Both the position numbers and the translations under genes were made by a program. Positions 1 to 8,440 of a stretch of DNA of 64,000 nt are shown here, piece after piece. Each line of letters opens with the position of its first letter. Position 1 is the stretch's first letter. The notes below the pieces were generated by a model. It was not told the DNA's origin, made no database searches, and worked only from the letters and a program-made list of their open reading frames with translations. The stretch comes from Mesobacillus selenatarsenatis SF-1 (lineage in GTDB: Bacteria > Bacillota > Bacilli > Bacillales > Cytobacillaceae). Where the stretch lies: the NCBI RefSeq assembly GCF_000813125.1, contig NZ_BASE01000004.1, positions 1 to 64,000 of the forward strand. The letters run 5' to 3'.

Positions 1-664
1 GCAAGAACTGCTGGCCGAACATCAATATCCATTCCTCGTACAGCTGTGGCAGGACATGTTTGAAGTATATATGCCGTTTGCTCCCGCCGAGCGTAATTGC
101 CGATTCAATGAACTCTTCCCTCCACACCTTACGCTTTTGCTCAATCAACTGAACAGTCAGAGCCGGCAGCGCGATCAAAATCAAGATAATGAATTCATAC
201 AGCGCCCTGACCCAAAAAGGATGATGGAAGCCATCGATTGTATAAATGACCACTGTGCTCAGAAGGAAATACGAAATCAGCGTTTGCGGAAAAAATGACA
301 ATGGCTCAGAGATTGCTTTTATCAGATTGAAGATCCGTTCTGGAACACGGAATAAAAAGTAACTGAGCAGAATGGATAACGTCATCCTGAAAAAAGCGAC
401 GACAATGACGATGCCAATTGAATATTTCGCTCCTTCAATCACTGTATGGAGCATATCATAGCCATACATATCCGAACCAAAAAGAAAGACGTCGAACGGC
501 GGGTATGGAGGGGACTTCTCCAGTGTACCATCTTCATTATAGAATAGCGGTGCCTGCCTGATTTCCCCGTCATTGAAAACAGTGTTCAAAATGCTCAAAG
601 TCAACAGGATAACCAGAAATGAAGCCCCGAATATGAATTTTTTCGTTTTCAATAATCTGGTCAT
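1..664 (-). CDS. OppC-like ABC transporter permease (3' end outside window)
   Basis: Inner-membrane permease subunit of a peptide/nickel-type (Opp/Dpp) ABC importer. The reverse-strand frame is open from an ATG at 664 to the window edge. It starts MTRLLKTKKF, has an N-terminal membrane helix, then the family segment FGSDMYGYDM...GAKYSIGI, matching the 'G.D..G.D....GA..S' region of OppC proteins, followed by further hydrophobic helices and an EAA-like loop (SAITLGGSKRHI). The ATG overlaps the stop of the upstream OppB-like gene (ATGA), so the two are translationally coupled. No ATPase or binding protein lies inside the window; they may be beyond position 1. The substrate cannot be told. Confidence 0.8.
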   Translation of the reverse strand, partial: MTRLLKTKKFIFGASFLVILLTLSILNTVFNDGEIRQAPLFYNEDGTLEKSPPYPPFDVFLFGSDMYGYDMLHTVIEGAKYSIGIVIVVAFFRMTLSILLSYFLFRVPERIFNLIKAISEPLSFFPQTLISYFLLSTVVIYTIDGFHHPFWVRALYEFIILILIALPALTVQLIEQKRKVWREEFIESAITLGGSKRHIYFKHVLPQLYEEWILMFGQQFL

Positions 665-1509
665 ATTGATAACCTTCTAAAATCTATTAGTCTATAAATT
701 ATGAAAAATGGCGTGAAAAAGAGAATGCAGCTGAATACGAAAAGCTCGACTGATATATGCTTGATATTGAACAGCATCAACCCGTCCAGGTTAAAGATAT
801 ACTCAACCATCACAAGCGTGGAGAGCATCATCCAGATAATTGTTTTAAAGTGGCCCAGCAAATCCTGCCTGATATTGCGGATGACGTGGATATTAAGCAT
901 ATAAAGATAAGATAATCCTTTTGCCTTAGCGAATGTGATGTACTGTTTATCCAATTCCTCAAAAATCTTAAGGACCATTATCTGTGTCAAAAAAAGAAAA
1001 ATCGGCATGCTCAGGCTGATCAGCGGCAGCAGGAACGCCCGGTTTTCACTTCCGAGCGAAACGGTCTGGATAAACTTCACGCCAAATGTCTTGTAGATCC
1101 AGATTACGATTGCCTGTAACAGGAACATCCATAAAACATCAGGGACAGAGCGGATGATTTCTATAAAACTTAAAATATAGTCTTTTTTCTTTTCAAAAAA
1201 GAGGACGATCAAATAAGAAAGCAGGAAAGCAATCGCCATTGCCGTCAAAAAGGCAATGCCCAATGTCTTCATCGAGTAGAAGAAGCGCTCCATCACCGCC
1301 GGCAGCATCTCACGCTCGCCATTGTAAGTCAAATTGCTTAAGGTGAAAATTTTAACAGTCAATTCCCTGACAGTATGAAAATAGCCCTCACTGTCAAAAT
1401 TTAAATCCCTCATAAGGACTGGCAGACTTCCAACTAGAATAAACAGAAGCACACCGGCTATGTACTGCAAAATAACAGTTATGAACCTTATTGCACTTTT
1501 TACCACCAT
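661..1509 (-). CDS. OppB-like ABC transporter permease
   Basis: Partner permease of the preceding OppC-like protein, 282 aa. It has an N-terminal helix, an extracytoplasmic segment of about 60 residues, then five helices. The EAA loop is visible as EELDKQYITFAKAKGLSYLY in the C-terminal half. I chose the ATG at 1509 because GAGGGG lies 9 nt upstream; the longer frame from 1524 begins with a TTG inside that ribosome site. It is 37 nt downstream of a small membrane-protein gene, probably in one operon. It is shorter and more divergent than OppB/DppB, so the transported compound is unknown. Confidence 0.8.
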   Translation of the reverse strand: MVVKSAIRFITVILQYIAGVLLFILVGSLPVLMRDLNFDSEGYFHTVRELTVKIFTLSNLTYNGEREMLPAVMERFFYSMKTLGIAFLTAMAIAFLLSYLIVLFFEKKKDYILSFIEIIRSVPDVLWMFLLQAIVIWIYKTFGVKFIQTVSLGSENRAFLLPLISLSMPIFLFLTQIMVLKIFEELDKQYITFAKAKGLSYLYMLNIHVIRNIRQDLLGHFKTIIWMMLSTLVMVEYIFNLDGLMLFNIKHISVELFVFSCILFFTPFFIIYRLIDFRRLSI

Positions 1510-1546
1510 AACGAATCCCCTCAACCTCTACCTTTAGTCCTTAAAA

Positions 1547-2062
1547 TTATAATTGAGTTTTCTGATTGTTTCCAGTTTTTTCATGTCGGATGCTTAAGTG
1601 GTAGAACACGATGATCATCGTCTGCGAAAGCAGGTAGATCGGGAACGACCAATACATTTTATAGCCTTTATCGAAATGGAACAGGCCTACCTTCAGCCCA
1701 ATCCATTCCAGCAGTAACGAGATTGTCGACCACAATAGGATATAAGGAATTATTTTGAGCCCTCGAATGTTCCATTTTACATAAAAGTAGAGAAAGAAAT
1801 ATCCATATGGTCCATACATGATATAGCTCATGAAATCGATGAACTGATAGGACGAGTTGTCGTTGACATCATAAAAATCCCAGGGCTTGATCGAAAGGGT
1901 ATGGTCGTAAAATAAACCAATGTAGATGCCAAAAATGTAATAACCGACACCCTCCAGCTTGCTGAAAATTTTGGGGGCGAACCAAATTGCCAAATTCATG
2001 ACGATGATGCTGATGATCACGAACCATTCATTTTCATTGAACGCAGTATCATAAACTTTCAT
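1547..2062 (-). CDS. Membrane protein of unknown function, 171 aa
   Basis: Not recognised. The protein has about five predicted membrane helices and aromatic-rich loops (SIKPWDFYDVND, LLEWIGLKVGLFHFDKGYKMYW). It starts 14 nt inside the end of the upstream 175-aa gene, with GGAG about 10 nt before the ATG, so the two are coupled. The general look (small, aromatic, 4-6 helices, in pairs) is like the CBO0543-type membrane proteins of Bacillaceae, but no diagnostic motif lets me assign it. It lies in an apparent operon with two Opp-like permeases. Confidence 0.6.
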   Translation of the reverse strand: MKVYDTAFNENEWFVIISIIVMNLAIWFAPKIFSKLEGVGYYIFGIYIGLFYDHTLSIKPWDFYDVNDNSSYQFIDFMSYIMYGPYGYFFLYFYVKWNIRGLKIIPYILLWSTISLLLEWIGLKVGLFHFDKGYKMYWSFPIYLLSQTMIIVFYHLSIRHEKTGNNQKTQL

Positions 2063-2576
2063 TTTGACGATTCTCCAATGTCTGTATAAATGATACCAGC
2101 TTTAAAACACCTACTGCCGAGAGCAGGAAGCCGGCATTCAATAAAATCGTATAGAAAAAGTTCCACTTAACATAAGTGAGAATATGAAATTTCACAGCCA
2201 GCTCATGCATGGCAAGCATGATTACCAATGAAATCAAGAATGTTGCTATTTTATAAATTGACGATTTTGCTCGTACATAATAATTTGCAAAAAGCACGGT
2301 GACCATCGGTGTCAATACATCCCGGCAAAGAATCAAACAAATAAACAGCCAATGATCCTCCGTTATTCTAAAAAGATGCCATTCCATCGCAAAAATCGTC
2401 ACGCATTGACGCGTGATGATTGCAACCACCATGAAGACCAGAGCGTTCTGGAGGAAATTCAGCGGTTTTTGCACATGATATGCGAAATGCAGCAGCAATA
2501 TTGTAATCGTAATGTAAATTGAAAGAGCCATAAAAACATCCTTAAATAAAAGTTTCACCCTCCTTACTTTGTCCAT
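2049..2576 (-). CDS. Membrane protein of unknown function, 175 aa
   Basis: Not recognised. There are about five predicted helices, a basic N-terminus (MDKVRRVKLLF) and short loops. It is first in the apparent four-gene minus-strand operon ending at the OppC-like gene. The start is uncertain: the ATG at 2576 has only a weak ribosome site (AGGATACAAGAAG), whereas an internal ATG beginning MALSIYITIT has AAGGATG 5 nt upstream. It lies downstream of the MATE gene's hairpin terminator. Confidence 0.55.
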   Translation of the reverse strand: MDKVRRVKLLFKDVFMALSIYITITILLLHFAYHVQKPLNFLQNALVFMVVAIITRQCVTIFAMEWHLFRITEDHWLFICLILCRDVLTPMVTVLFANYYVRAKSSIYKIATFLISLVIMLAMHELAVKFHILTYVKWNFFYTILLNAGFLLSAVGVLKLVSFIQTLENRQNESL

Positions 2577-2608
2577 CTTCTTGTATCCTAACCGTTAGAT
2601 TGTAAAAT

Positions 2609-2635
2609 AAGCATACAGTCTTGAACTGTATGCTT
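2609..2635 (-). terminator. Hairpin terminator after the MATE gene
   Basis: Perfect 11-bp stem (AAGCATACAGT / ACTGTATGCTT) with a 5-nt loop just after the MATE stop codon; the minus-strand tail ATTTTAC is only moderately T-rich. Confidence 0.6.
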
Positions 2636-2639
2636 GTGG

Positions 2640-4082
2640 TCAATAATTATTGGCGCAGGCGGACATGTTTTCTTTTGTGGTTTGCGGGTGGCAATGGGAT
2701 TCTGGATCCGGTGCTTTTTCGAGTGCCATCCATTTATCGCGCTTGAACTGGATAGCAAGGACCACGGCACGGAAAGCAATGTCAATGCCAATCGCAACCC
2801 AGACACCAGCAAGGCCCCAGCCCAGCTTGATTCCGAGGACATAGACAAGTACAGTCCGTACAGCCCACATCCCGAATCCAGTCAGGTACATCGGGAACTT
2901 GGTGTTGTTCGCACCCTGGAATGCGCCTGTCAGCACCATTAATACCGCAAGAAATGGCTGAAAAACCCCTGAGATTTTTAATGCTGTACCGATGTTGGCG
3001 ACAACCTGTTGATCTTCGGTAAAAAAGCTGCCGGCCCAGTCGCCGAGGAAAAATAGCAGAGCACCAAGTACAGTCATAGAGCCGACTGTAAGATATGTTG
3101 ATAATCTGGCATAGTGTTTAGCCTCCTCAAGATTCCCGGCTCCGATTTGCTGGCCGACGAGAATTGTCGCAGCCGTCGCAAAACCGTAACCGATCATATA
3201 GGAAAAAACCTCGACGTTACCGGCAATTTGATGGGCAGCAAAAGCGTTGGTCCCTAGGGCTACAACAAAACCAAAGTAGACGATTTGCCCGGCGCGCATG
3301 ACCAGTCTCTCTCCTGCTGCTGGTGCTCCCAGCGTTGTCAATTCCTTCAAATGAGTCTTGTCAATACTCCAGTAATCCTTGCGGAAGGTAAGCGTTTCTT
3401 TACGATTCACATAGTAAAATAGTGCAATACTGCCGATTAGCCGTGAGAATACTGTAGCCAATGCGGCTCCGACAATGCCCATTTCCGGTATGAACAAAAA
3501 CCCGAAGATTAGTGCGTAATCCAAAACAGCATTGACAATATTGATGACAATGCTGACCTTCATTGGTGATTTTGTATCTCCAGCACCACGCAGGATGGCG
3601 CTTAATACAAACATAAAACTCATCACAATGGACGGAATTCCGACAATCCTGAAATAGAGGGCTCCTGCCTCGAGAACTTCAGCTTCTATCCCCATCAGTT
3701 TCAGCAGAGGCTCTGCAAAAATCAAAGTGATGATACCTGTTAAAATTCCAAATATTGCAGCCAGGACGATCGATTGCTGTGAAATATGCCGGGCTTTTTC
3801 CGGAAGATTCGCACCAAGGAAGTTCGCAATCCTTACATTGGCCGCTACCCCGATTGCCATGAACAAAGCAAAATAAATGGCCAGGACCGCATTGGTTACC
3901 CCTACTGCAGAGACTTCGGCCAGCCCAATTTTTGAAACAAAGTAGGTGTCAACAAAACCAAGGATCGTCTGGAAGAAGTTCTCGATTACTGCCGGTACAG
4001 CAAGCACTGTAATGATCTTGAGACGTTCTTTATTCGTTTGCGGCATGCTTACTTTGCCTTCAATGACTTTATCCTTCACCAC
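2640..4082 (-). CDS. MATE family efflux transporter
   Basis: Cation-coupled multidrug/toxin exporter of the MATE family (NorM-like), an integral membrane protein. Length is 480 aa against the usual 440-470. Twelve helices are arranged as two homologous halves; the first half carries KIGLAEVSAVGVTNAV and GAGDTKSPMKV, the second ALGTNAFAAHQIAGNVE and GANNTKFPMYLTG, the typical duplicated MATE signatures. The start is GTG (GTG GTG tandem) with AGGAGG 4-7 nt upstream. It stands alone between two terminators. Substrate unknown. Confidence 0.88.
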   Translation of the reverse strand: MVKDKVIEGKVSMPQTNKERLKIITVLAVPAVIENFFQTILGFVDTYFVSKIGLAEVSAVGVTNAVLAIYFALFMAIGVAANVRIANFLGANLPEKARHISQQSIVLAAIFGILTGIITLIFAEPLLKLMGIEAEVLEAGALYFRIVGIPSIVMSFMFVLSAILRGAGDTKSPMKVSIVINIVNAVLDYALIFGFLFIPEMGIVGAALATVFSRLIGSIALFYYVNRKETLTFRKDYWSIDKTHLKELTTLGAPAAGERLVMRAGQIVYFGFVVALGTNAFAAHQIAGNVEVFSYMIGYGFATAATILVGQQIGAGNLEEAKHYARLSTYLTVGSMTVLGALLFFLGDWAGSFFTEDQQVVANIGTALKISGVFQPFLAVLMVLTGAFQGANNTKFPMYLTGFGMWAVRTVLVYVLGIKLGWGLAGVWVAIGIDIAFRAVVLAIQFKRDKWMALEKAPDPESHCHPQTTKENMSACANNY

Positions 4083-4104
4083 ATAACCTCCTTTTCTGAG
4101 AAGT

Positions 4105-4132
4105 AAAACAAAAGCACACCATCACAGTGTGC
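4105..4132 (-). terminator. Terminator after the His-rich FixH/YtkA-like gene
   Basis: Stem GCACAC/GTGTGC followed on the minus strand by TTTTGTTTT. Confidence 0.75.
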
Positions 4133-4150
4133 ATTTGTTTTTAGCATGGC

Positions 4151-5026
4151 CTACTCCTGGACCTCTATGACAAAAGGAGCGGTATATAGTTTCCCTTTAT
4201 ACTTAAATTGTCCCCAGATTTTATATATCCCTTTCCGAGGGAAACTTGTCATATACTCTACTTTTGGGCCTTTCGTGTTCTCGTCAGCTGGATGGACATG
4301 AAGGAATTCTTCCATATCCTCGCTTACAATCACCACATGCCCCGCAGACCCAAGATAAGGCTCGAGTTCAGTAATCGGGCTTCCATCCCTATCGCTGAGC
4401 GCAAAAATCATTTTTAGGTGCTCATTTACCTTTGCTTCCGGAAGAATAAGCTCGATTTCAAGGTCATCCACTCTCTTTTTCAAAACCTTATCAGCATGGA
4501 TTTCTTCATTGGATTCAGCTCCGGTTACCACAAGCTCATGCGATGCCAGCTGTTGATTCGCCCCTTCAGGCAGGAAATCTGCATACAGTTTATATCTCCC
4601 TGCTTTCGGGAAAGTAGTTTTGATCTGGAACCTTCCCTTCCCCAGGTAATCAGGATGAAGATGCTGGAACACAGATAAATCCCTTTTAATAGTCAGGAGA
4701 TGCATTTCTTTTTCATGGACAGCAGAAAAAATCTCGACAGCCTTGCCCGATGCATCCTTGATATCAAGAAATATGTCTGTTTCCTGATTACTTTGGATGG
4801 GTTCCGGGTTTGACGTCCACTCCACCTGGACTTTGGCAGCATTCAACTCGCCTGAAAGCTGATCGTGCCCGTGGTGGCCAGCGTGGGAATCCTGCAGGCT
4901 ATGTGATTGATGATCGCCATTGCTGTCACGTATGGTTTCCCCGGTCTGGCTGCTTTCTCCAGTTAAGTTTTCTTGCTGTGAGTGGTCGTGATGGCTGCCA
5001 CTTCCATGTTCCGTTTCACGATTCAT
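4151..5026 (-). CDS. His-rich FixH/YtkA-like domain protein
   Basis: 291 aa. The first 60 residues are hydrophilic and very rich in His, Gln and Ser (SGSHHDHS, HAGHHGHD), a likely metal-binding tail. Two similar beta-sandwich segments follow: the first has LTIKRDLSVFQHLHPDY and FPKAGRYKLYADF, the second EEFLHVHPADENTKG and FPRKGIYKIWGQFKYKG; this pattern (HxHP followed by F..xG.Y..w..F) is that of YtkA/FixH-type domains. No signal peptide is seen, although related proteins are exported; the ATG has GGAGG 10 nt upstream, so no longer start is favoured. It is upstream of the coat-F-like gene's downstream end and near the multicopper oxidase, suggesting a copper or metal theme. Confidence 0.6.
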   Translation of the reverse strand: MNRETEHGSGSHHDHSQQENLTGESSQTGETIRDSNGDHQSHSLQDSHAGHHGHDQLSGELNAAKVQVEWTSNPEPIQSNQETDIFLDIKDASGKAVEIFSAVHEKEMHLLTIKRDLSVFQHLHPDYLGKGRFQIKTTFPKAGRYKLYADFLPEGANQQLASHELVVTGAESNEEIHADKVLKKRVDDLEIELILPEAKVNEHLKMIFALSDRDGSPITELEPYLGSAGHVVIVSEDMEEFLHVHPADENTKGPKVEYMTSFPRKGIYKIWGQFKYKGKLYTAPFVIEVQE

Positions 5027-5050
5027 CTTCTCAACCTCCGATTTATAAAA

Positions 5051-5569
5051 TTATTCTTCCATCATATGACTGAAATGATTCACTACCTTCTTTTGTTCTT
5101 CCGCTGTACCAAGAGGCGTTACATCTGCTTCATTTTCCTGAAGGTACTCAGTGACCATTTTGAGGAGCTGAACTTGCTGGAGAGCCATTTCAATATGTAT
5201 TTGCTTAACCTTTGGGTCCTTCATTTTCAATGCTGACACGAAATTATCTTTTGCCATCGCCTCGGTCGAAGCCTTGATTTCCATCGCGATATGCTTGTCC
5301 ATCTTTTGGGTGCCTCTTGTTGTCGTTTCGAGTTGACTCTGCGGGAGCTCATCGAAATCAGGAAGCTTCTCGAATTCACTTTTATCTGAATCAAGCATGT
5401 CCATCATGATTCGCACATGGCATCTCATGATCCCTACTTTTCTATTAAGCAACTCAAGTAACTTTTCATCCTTTGCTTCTTTTGCAAAAAGTTTCACCTT
5501 CATGATCATGCCGTCGTGGGCGGGTAAGTGCGATGTGATCAAACCTAAATCAGACGCCGGAAGTAACAT
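5051..5569 (-). CDS. Coat F / ferritin-like helical protein
   Basis: 172 aa, all-helical, with Met/His-rich helices (KVGIMRCHVRIMMDMLDSD, MDKHIAMEIKASTEAMAKD). It resembles the four-helix CotF-type spore coat proteins of bacilli in length and helix pattern; I cannot confirm this from motifs alone. I chose the ATG at 5569 because AGGAGG lies about 9 nt upstream; the longer frame from 5650 has no ribosome site. It is followed 24 nt later by the His-rich FixH/YtkA-like gene and is probably cotranscribed with it. Confidence 0.5.
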   Translation of the reverse strand: MLLPASDLGLITSHLPAHDGMIMKVKLFAKEAKDEKLLELLNRKVGIMRCHVRIMMDMLDSDKSEFEKLPDFDELPQSQLETTTRGTQKMDKHIAMEIKASTEAMAKDNFVSALKMKDPKVKQIHIEMALQQVQLLKMVTEYLQENEADVTPLGTAEEQKKVVNHFSHMMEE

Positions 5570-5780
5570 ATGAATATTCCTCCTGATTTTTCGTTGTCTC
5601 AAATAACAACTACCACTTTCAGGGAAGCCTAAACTCCACAGAAAATGCATATTTAGCTGATAGGGTCTGTATTGTTTGCAATTGAAAAATGGCGCTTATA
5701 AAATACATAGCGAGGTATATAGAATGTAAATAACACAGCTTGAGAAAAATAATGAGGACACCAAAGGAGGGCGCAAAAAG

Positions 5781-7307
5781 TTGAAAAAGATTGGCATAGC
5801 AGCAATCATCATTCTTGTGTTAATCATAGCCGGCGGCTGGCTTTTCATGAGGAGCATGGGTGGTACAGGCGGAAATATGCCCGGCCAAGGTGGTGGCATG
5901 ATGAACGGCGGAGGTATGGAAAATGGCGGCATGATGGGCAGAGGTTCCGGCCAGGTTGAGGATCTGAGGAATGACTCTATCGCAGAGGGAGATAAACCGC
6001 TGCCAATTCCGCCAATCCTTGAAGATGAGAATCCAGACCCAGATAAAGCAGAATTCACTCTTGTTGCCCAAAAAGGATCAATGGAATTCTTAGAAGGAAA
6101 AGTAACAGATACGTTTGGATACAATGGGGATTATTTAGGTCCGGTCATTCGCGTGAAGAAGGGTGACGATGTTTCCGTTAAGGTAAGAAATGAGTTGGGC
6201 GAAGCAACAACAATTCACTGGCATGGTCTCGAAGTGGATGGCGAGGATGATGGCGGGCCGCATTCCGGAATCCAGCCGGATACTACCTGGAAGCCAGAAT
6301 TTACAATTGAACAAAACGCAGCCACGCTGTGGTACCATCCACACCTGCTTCACAAAACAGGTGAACATGTATACAAAGGGCTTGCCGGATTATTTTTAAT
6401 CGATGATCAGGAAAGTGAGAAACTGGACCTGCCAGATGAATATGGCTTGAATGATATTCCGTTGATTGTCCAGGATAAACAGCTCGATGAAAATGGCCAG
6501 TTTGCATATGATTTGAGTATGCACGATGTGATGATGGGACTTCAGGGTGACACCATCATGGTCAACGGCGCCATCAATCCGTATGTCGAGGTTCCAAAAG
6601 GCAAGGTTCGCTTCCGTCTGCTGAATGGTTCGAACGCGCGGATCTATCAATTCGCATTAAGCAATGGTCAGGAATTCTACCAGATTGGTACGGATGGCGG
6701 GCTTTTGGAAGAACCGGTGAAAATGGATAGCCTTGTGTTAAGTTCGGCAGAGCGGGCCGAATTAATCATCGATTTCTCCGAGTATGAAAAAGGGGAAAGT
6801 GTTGAACTGACGGACCAGGGTATGCCCTTCATGAAATTTGTTGTGTCCGGTGAGGAAAAGGGGCCAAAAGAGATCCCTTCCCAACTAGTTGACATTCCGG
6901 AAGTCGATGAATCGATTGCCTCCAGGACGAGGGAATTTGTCATGTCAGGGATGGGCCGAAATGTCACCATCAACGGCAAGCAGATGGACATGGACCGGAT
7001 CGACGAGCAGCTCAAGCTCCATGATACAGAAATATGGGAAATTTCGAACGAGGGAATGGGCATGATGGGCAATAATATGGGCATGGCGCATCCATTCCAT
7101 GGACACGGGACCCAGTTCCTGATTCTAGACCGTGATGGCAATCCCCCACCTGCCAACGAACGCGGCTGGAAGGATACGATTTTGGTTGAGCCTGGTGAGA
7201 AAGTGCGGGCCATCGCGACATTTGATCACAAAGGATTGTTCATGTACCACTGCCACATCCTCGAGCATGAGGATGCCGGAATGATGGGACAGTTTAATGT
7301 AGAATAG
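5781..7307 (+). CDS. Multicopper oxidase
   Basis: Membrane-anchored or secreted multicopper oxidase (cupredoxin repeats, CueO/CotA-type), 508 aa, oxidising metals or phenols with reduction of O2. An N-terminal helix (res. 4-23) is followed by a Gly/Met-rich linker (res. 26-56). All copper sites are visible: HWHG (146-149), WYHPH (184-188), HPFHGHG near 437, and HCHILEHEDAGM (490-501), with Met501 as the likely T1 axial ligand. The start is TTG with AAAGGAGG 10 nt upstream. It is a single gene with its own terminator, divergent from the coat-F/His-rich pair; the Met-rich linker and the neighbours suggest copper handling. Confidence 0.9.
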   Translation: MKKIGIAAIIILVLIIAGGWLFMRSMGGTGGNMPGQGGGMMNGGGMENGGMMGRGSGQVEDLRNDSIAEGDKPLPIPPILEDENPDPDKAEFTLVAQKGSMEFLEGKVTDTFGYNGDYLGPVIRVKKGDDVSVKVRNELGEATTIHWHGLEVDGEDDGGPHSGIQPDTTWKPEFTIEQNAATLWYHPHLLHKTGEHVYKGLAGLFLIDDQESEKLDLPDEYGLNDIPLIVQDKQLDENGQFAYDLSMHDVMMGLQGDTIMVNGAINPYVEVPKGKVRFRLLNGSNARIYQFALSNGQEFYQIGTDGGLLEEPVKMDSLVLSSAERAELIIDFSEYEKGESVELTDQGMPFMKFVVSGEEKGPKEIPSQLVDIPEVDESIASRTREFVMSGMGRNVTINGKQMDMDRIDEQLKLHDTEIWEISNEGMGMMGNNMGMAHPFHGHGTQFLILDRDGNPPPANERGWKDTILVEPGEKVRAIATFDHKGLFMYHCHILEHEDAGMMGQFNVE

Positions 7308-7318
7308 TTGGGTTTTAG

Positions 7319-7348
7319 GGCTCCGGTTTTGTACCGGGGCCTATTTTT
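7319..7348 (+). terminator. Terminator of the multicopper oxidase gene
   Basis: Stem GGCTCCGGT / ACCGGGGCC (one G-T pair) followed by TATTTTT. Confidence 0.85.
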
Positions 7349-7479
7349 GAACCAAAAAGCATAAGCCTGGCTGGCCTATGCCTAATTCCCCGTTAACCTG
7401 CGCCCATACACCCGGGATAGATTCTTTTTAAAATGCTTTTTCTCACTAATTGAAGTCGTTTTTTCCCAGGTGGATTGTT

Positions 7480-7706
7480 TTAATACCAATTTTGATAAAT
7501 TTAATACCAGTTGGGATTGATTTATACCGGTTGAACATCTTTTTTCACCGTTTAACACAATTTTATCGACAGTTGGACCGAATCACCTTAAATAGAAAGT
7601 TTTTTCTACGGTTGGCAGCAATTTTTCTACGGTTGCATTACTTTTTTCTACGGTTGGCTTCATTTTTTATACGGTTACCGAGCTTTTTTCTACGGTTGGC
7701 TTCAGC
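7480..7706. repeat. Intergenic tandem array A, 21-nt period, core CTACGGTTG
   Basis: Five clear units have their cores at 7606, 7627, 7648, 7669 and 7690, exactly 21 nt apart; each is a T-run followed by CTACGGTTG (or ATACGGTTA) and about six variable bases. More diverged units (ATACCAATT, ATACCAGTT, ATACCGGTTG) extend back to about 7480. The array fills the gap between two convergent genes and directly abuts the stop region of the siroheme-domain gene. Because 21 is a multiple of three, an open frame runs through it (7-residue peptide repeat), but there is no ribosome site for it. See arrays B, C and D for the same period. Confidence 0.85.
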
Positions 7707-7710
7707 ATGA

Positions 7711-8337
7711 TCACTTCAATAGTCCAACTAACTCGTCTTTACCGATGCGGTTGATGAATTTATGCATTTGTTCTCGTTTCTTTCCTTGCTCACTATATAT
7801 TTCTATAAGCCTGTCAACCTTCTGATACAGTTCATCCGGAGTCAGCTGTTCGAATAACAGGGTTCCAGCTGCAGCGTCCTGGCCTTTTGATTTGCCTCCA
7901 GCATACAGGTTGTAGCCATCTTTCACTTTCATGATGCCGATGTCGTTTATAAGCGGTTCGCCACAGCCAACTGGGCAGCCGGTATAGGCTGGTTTCAAGG
8001 TAAAAGGAACAGGTTTGCCGGCGATCCTTTTGTTGAGTTCAATCGCAACCGGCATCCCTTCCTCCTCGGCCCCTTTGCAGAAATTGCATGTGCGCAGGCT
8101 TTTCACAAAGTTCCCTACTGGATAACAGCTAAGTCCGGCCTGTTTAAATTCGGCTATTGCCTCATCTTTACGGCTTTCCGGGATTTCAATATACAGTTGC
8201 TGAAACGTCGTCAGCTCGAGTTCCTGATCCTCTTCCAGATATTTCGCCAGAACGATTAGTTGTTTGGCATTCAGCTTTGCTCCAAAATTTATGCCACCAT
8301 TAACAGCCAACTTTATTGTTTTTTCTGTCACTTCCAA
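7711..8337 (-). CDS. Nitrite/sulfite reductase half-domain protein
   Basis: 208 aa. It contains one ferredoxin-like half domain and one 4Fe-4S/siroheme domain of the nitrite/sulfite reductase family: CNFCKG, then about 40 residues later TGCPVGCGEP, the paired Cys motif that normally ligates the 4Fe-4S cluster bridged to siroheme. Full NirB/CysI proteins have duplicated modules and are over 500 aa, so this is a compact single-module member as found in many Firmicutes and archaea; its substrate is unknown. The start is TTG at 8337 with GGAGG 11 nt upstream. It is monocistronic and convergent with the multicopper oxidase across array A. Confidence 0.7.
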   Translation of the reverse strand: MEVTEKTIKLAVNGGINFGAKLNAKQLIVLAKYLEEDQELELTTFQQLYIEIPESRKDEAIAEFKQAGLSCYPVGNFVKSLRTCNFCKGAEEEGMPVAIELNKRIAGKPVPFTLKPAYTGCPVGCGEPLINDIGIMKVKDGYNLYAGGKSKGQDAAAGTLLFEQLTPDELYQKVDRLIEIYSEQGKKREQMHKFINRIGKDELVGLLK

Positions 8338-8440
8338 TTACATTCCTTCCTCCTTCACGGGATTTTGTGAATAAATTTAATTCCATCATACCGTGAAAAA
8401 GTGGAGATTGTGTGGATTTTTTGGGTGACGGACAATATTG

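Noticed and set aside
7450-7710. 86-aa frame with FFLRLAS-type heptad repeats
   Set aside because: It is the translation of array A (21 nt = 7 codons); no ribosome site.
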